Shown here piece after piece: positions 5,972-6,238 of a DNA stretch of 6,238 nucleotides; positions within the stretch are counted from its first letter, which is position 1, and each line of letters opens with the position of its first letter. The position numbers and the translations under genes are program-made. The notes under the pieces are model-generated. The model made no database searches, was not told where the DNA came from, and saw only the letters and a list, made by a program, of their open reading frames with translations. Location: assembly GCA_002495065.1 (NCBI GenBank), contig DADT01000028.1:1-6238 (forward strand), in the 5' to 3' direction. The stretch is from Methanoregula sp. UBA471. GTDB lineage: Archaea > Halobacteriota > Methanomicrobia > Methanomicrobiales > Methanospirillaceae.

Positions 5972-6238
5972 TTATTTTTCGGTTGGCTTTCCGTCGTACT
6001 CCTCTGGCCGGGCAATGGCGTCCTGCTTCGTCTTCCGGATGACCTTATCCTGGTGTTCCGGCGGGGAGTAGATGGTATACAATTTAAGATTTTTAGTACC
6101 TGATGTGTTGATTACGTTGTGCTTTGCGCCAGAGGGAACTATCACGCCACTGCCATCCTTTACTGTATGCCTCGTGTCATCAATCACAACTGCGCCTTCC
6201 CCCTCTTCGAAACGGAAGAACTGGTCAACATCATCGTG
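5972..6238 (-). CDS. Small cupin-domain protein (partial, N-terminus outside window)
   Basis: The minus-strand frame is open from the right edge to a TAA at 5974-5972, giving 88 C-terminal residues of a protein probably 110-130 long. The visible part starts HDDVDQFFRFEEGEGAVVID, the end of cupin motif 1 and the next strand. Cupin motif 2 is a perfect G(X)5PXG(X)2H(X)3N: GSGVIVPSGAKHNVIN at visible residues 29-44, with His40 as the likely metal ligand. It ends LYTIYSPPEHQDKVI and a polar tail (ARPEEYDGKPTEK) common in small single-domain cupins of the mannose-6-phosphate-isomerase-like group. An internal ATG at 6187 is not the true start, because it would remove motif 1. Substrate and reaction are unknown. 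It converges on the PAS gene and has its own T-tract terminator. Confidence 0.9.
   Translation of the reverse strand, partial: HDDVDQFFRFEEGEGAVVIDDTRHTVKDGSGVIVPSGAKHNVINTSGTKNLKLYTIYSPPEHQDKVIRKTKQDAIARPEEYDGKPTEK

Noticed and set aside
5617..6015. Minus-strand frame of 132 codons across the end of the PAS gene and into the cupin gene
   Set aside because: It overlaps both the end of PAS6 and the cupin C-terminus in another frame, and the peptide has no recognisable family.
5880..6071. Plus-strand frame with a CRHCGQKK zinc-knuckle-like motif
   Set aside because: Most of it is antisense to the cupin gene. The short CxxC stretch before that might be part of the decayed PAS gene, but is too brief to support a call.

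Overview
The window looks archaeal, most likely from a methanogen of the Methanomicrobiales (Methanoregula-like). This rests on the archaeal promoter layout (TATA-like boxes about 25-30 bases ahead of short leaders), GGAG/GGTGA ribosome-binding sites, T-tract terminators, and a large HTH plus multi-PAS regulator whose N-terminus I recognise from that group. The taxonomic call is inference from memory of protein families, not from a database search.

Layout: positions 1-1490 (minus) are the N-terminal half of uvrA, the damage-recognition ATPase of nucleotide excision repair, running off the left edge. Positions 1491-2006 hold the uvrA promoter, a small minus-strand reading frame broken by one base (1643-1802), and the promoter of the next gene. 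Positions 2007-2189 (plus) encode a 60-residue 4-oxalocrotonate-tautomerase-family protein, followed by a T-tract. Positions 2190-2693 contain no protein gene; they include a very GC-rich, hairpin-dense island (about 2405-2509) inside AT-rich DNA, a candidate structured RNA, followed by a pyrimidine tract. Positions 2694-3197 (plus) encode an exported protein with a C-terminal membrane or sorting tail. Positions 3288-5705 (plus; a less likely start lies at 3228) encode a regulator with an N-terminal winged HTH and six PAS domains. Two of its PAS domains have been duplicated as a unit. The reading frame ends abruptly just after the sixth PAS, and the downstream DNA (5656-5971) looks like the decayed continuation. 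Positions 5972-6238 (minus) are the C-terminal part of a small cupin protein running off the right edge, with its own T-tract terminator.

The genes do not form an obvious operon or pathway. They read as separate transcription units: DNA repair, a small tautomerase, an exported protein, a sensory regulator and a cupin. I see no CRISPR array, tRNA, rRNA or intact insertion sequence. The points most worth a second look are the GC-rich structured island, the duplicated and truncated PAS array, the frameshifted small gene, and the tautomerase that lacks the usual catalytic arginines.
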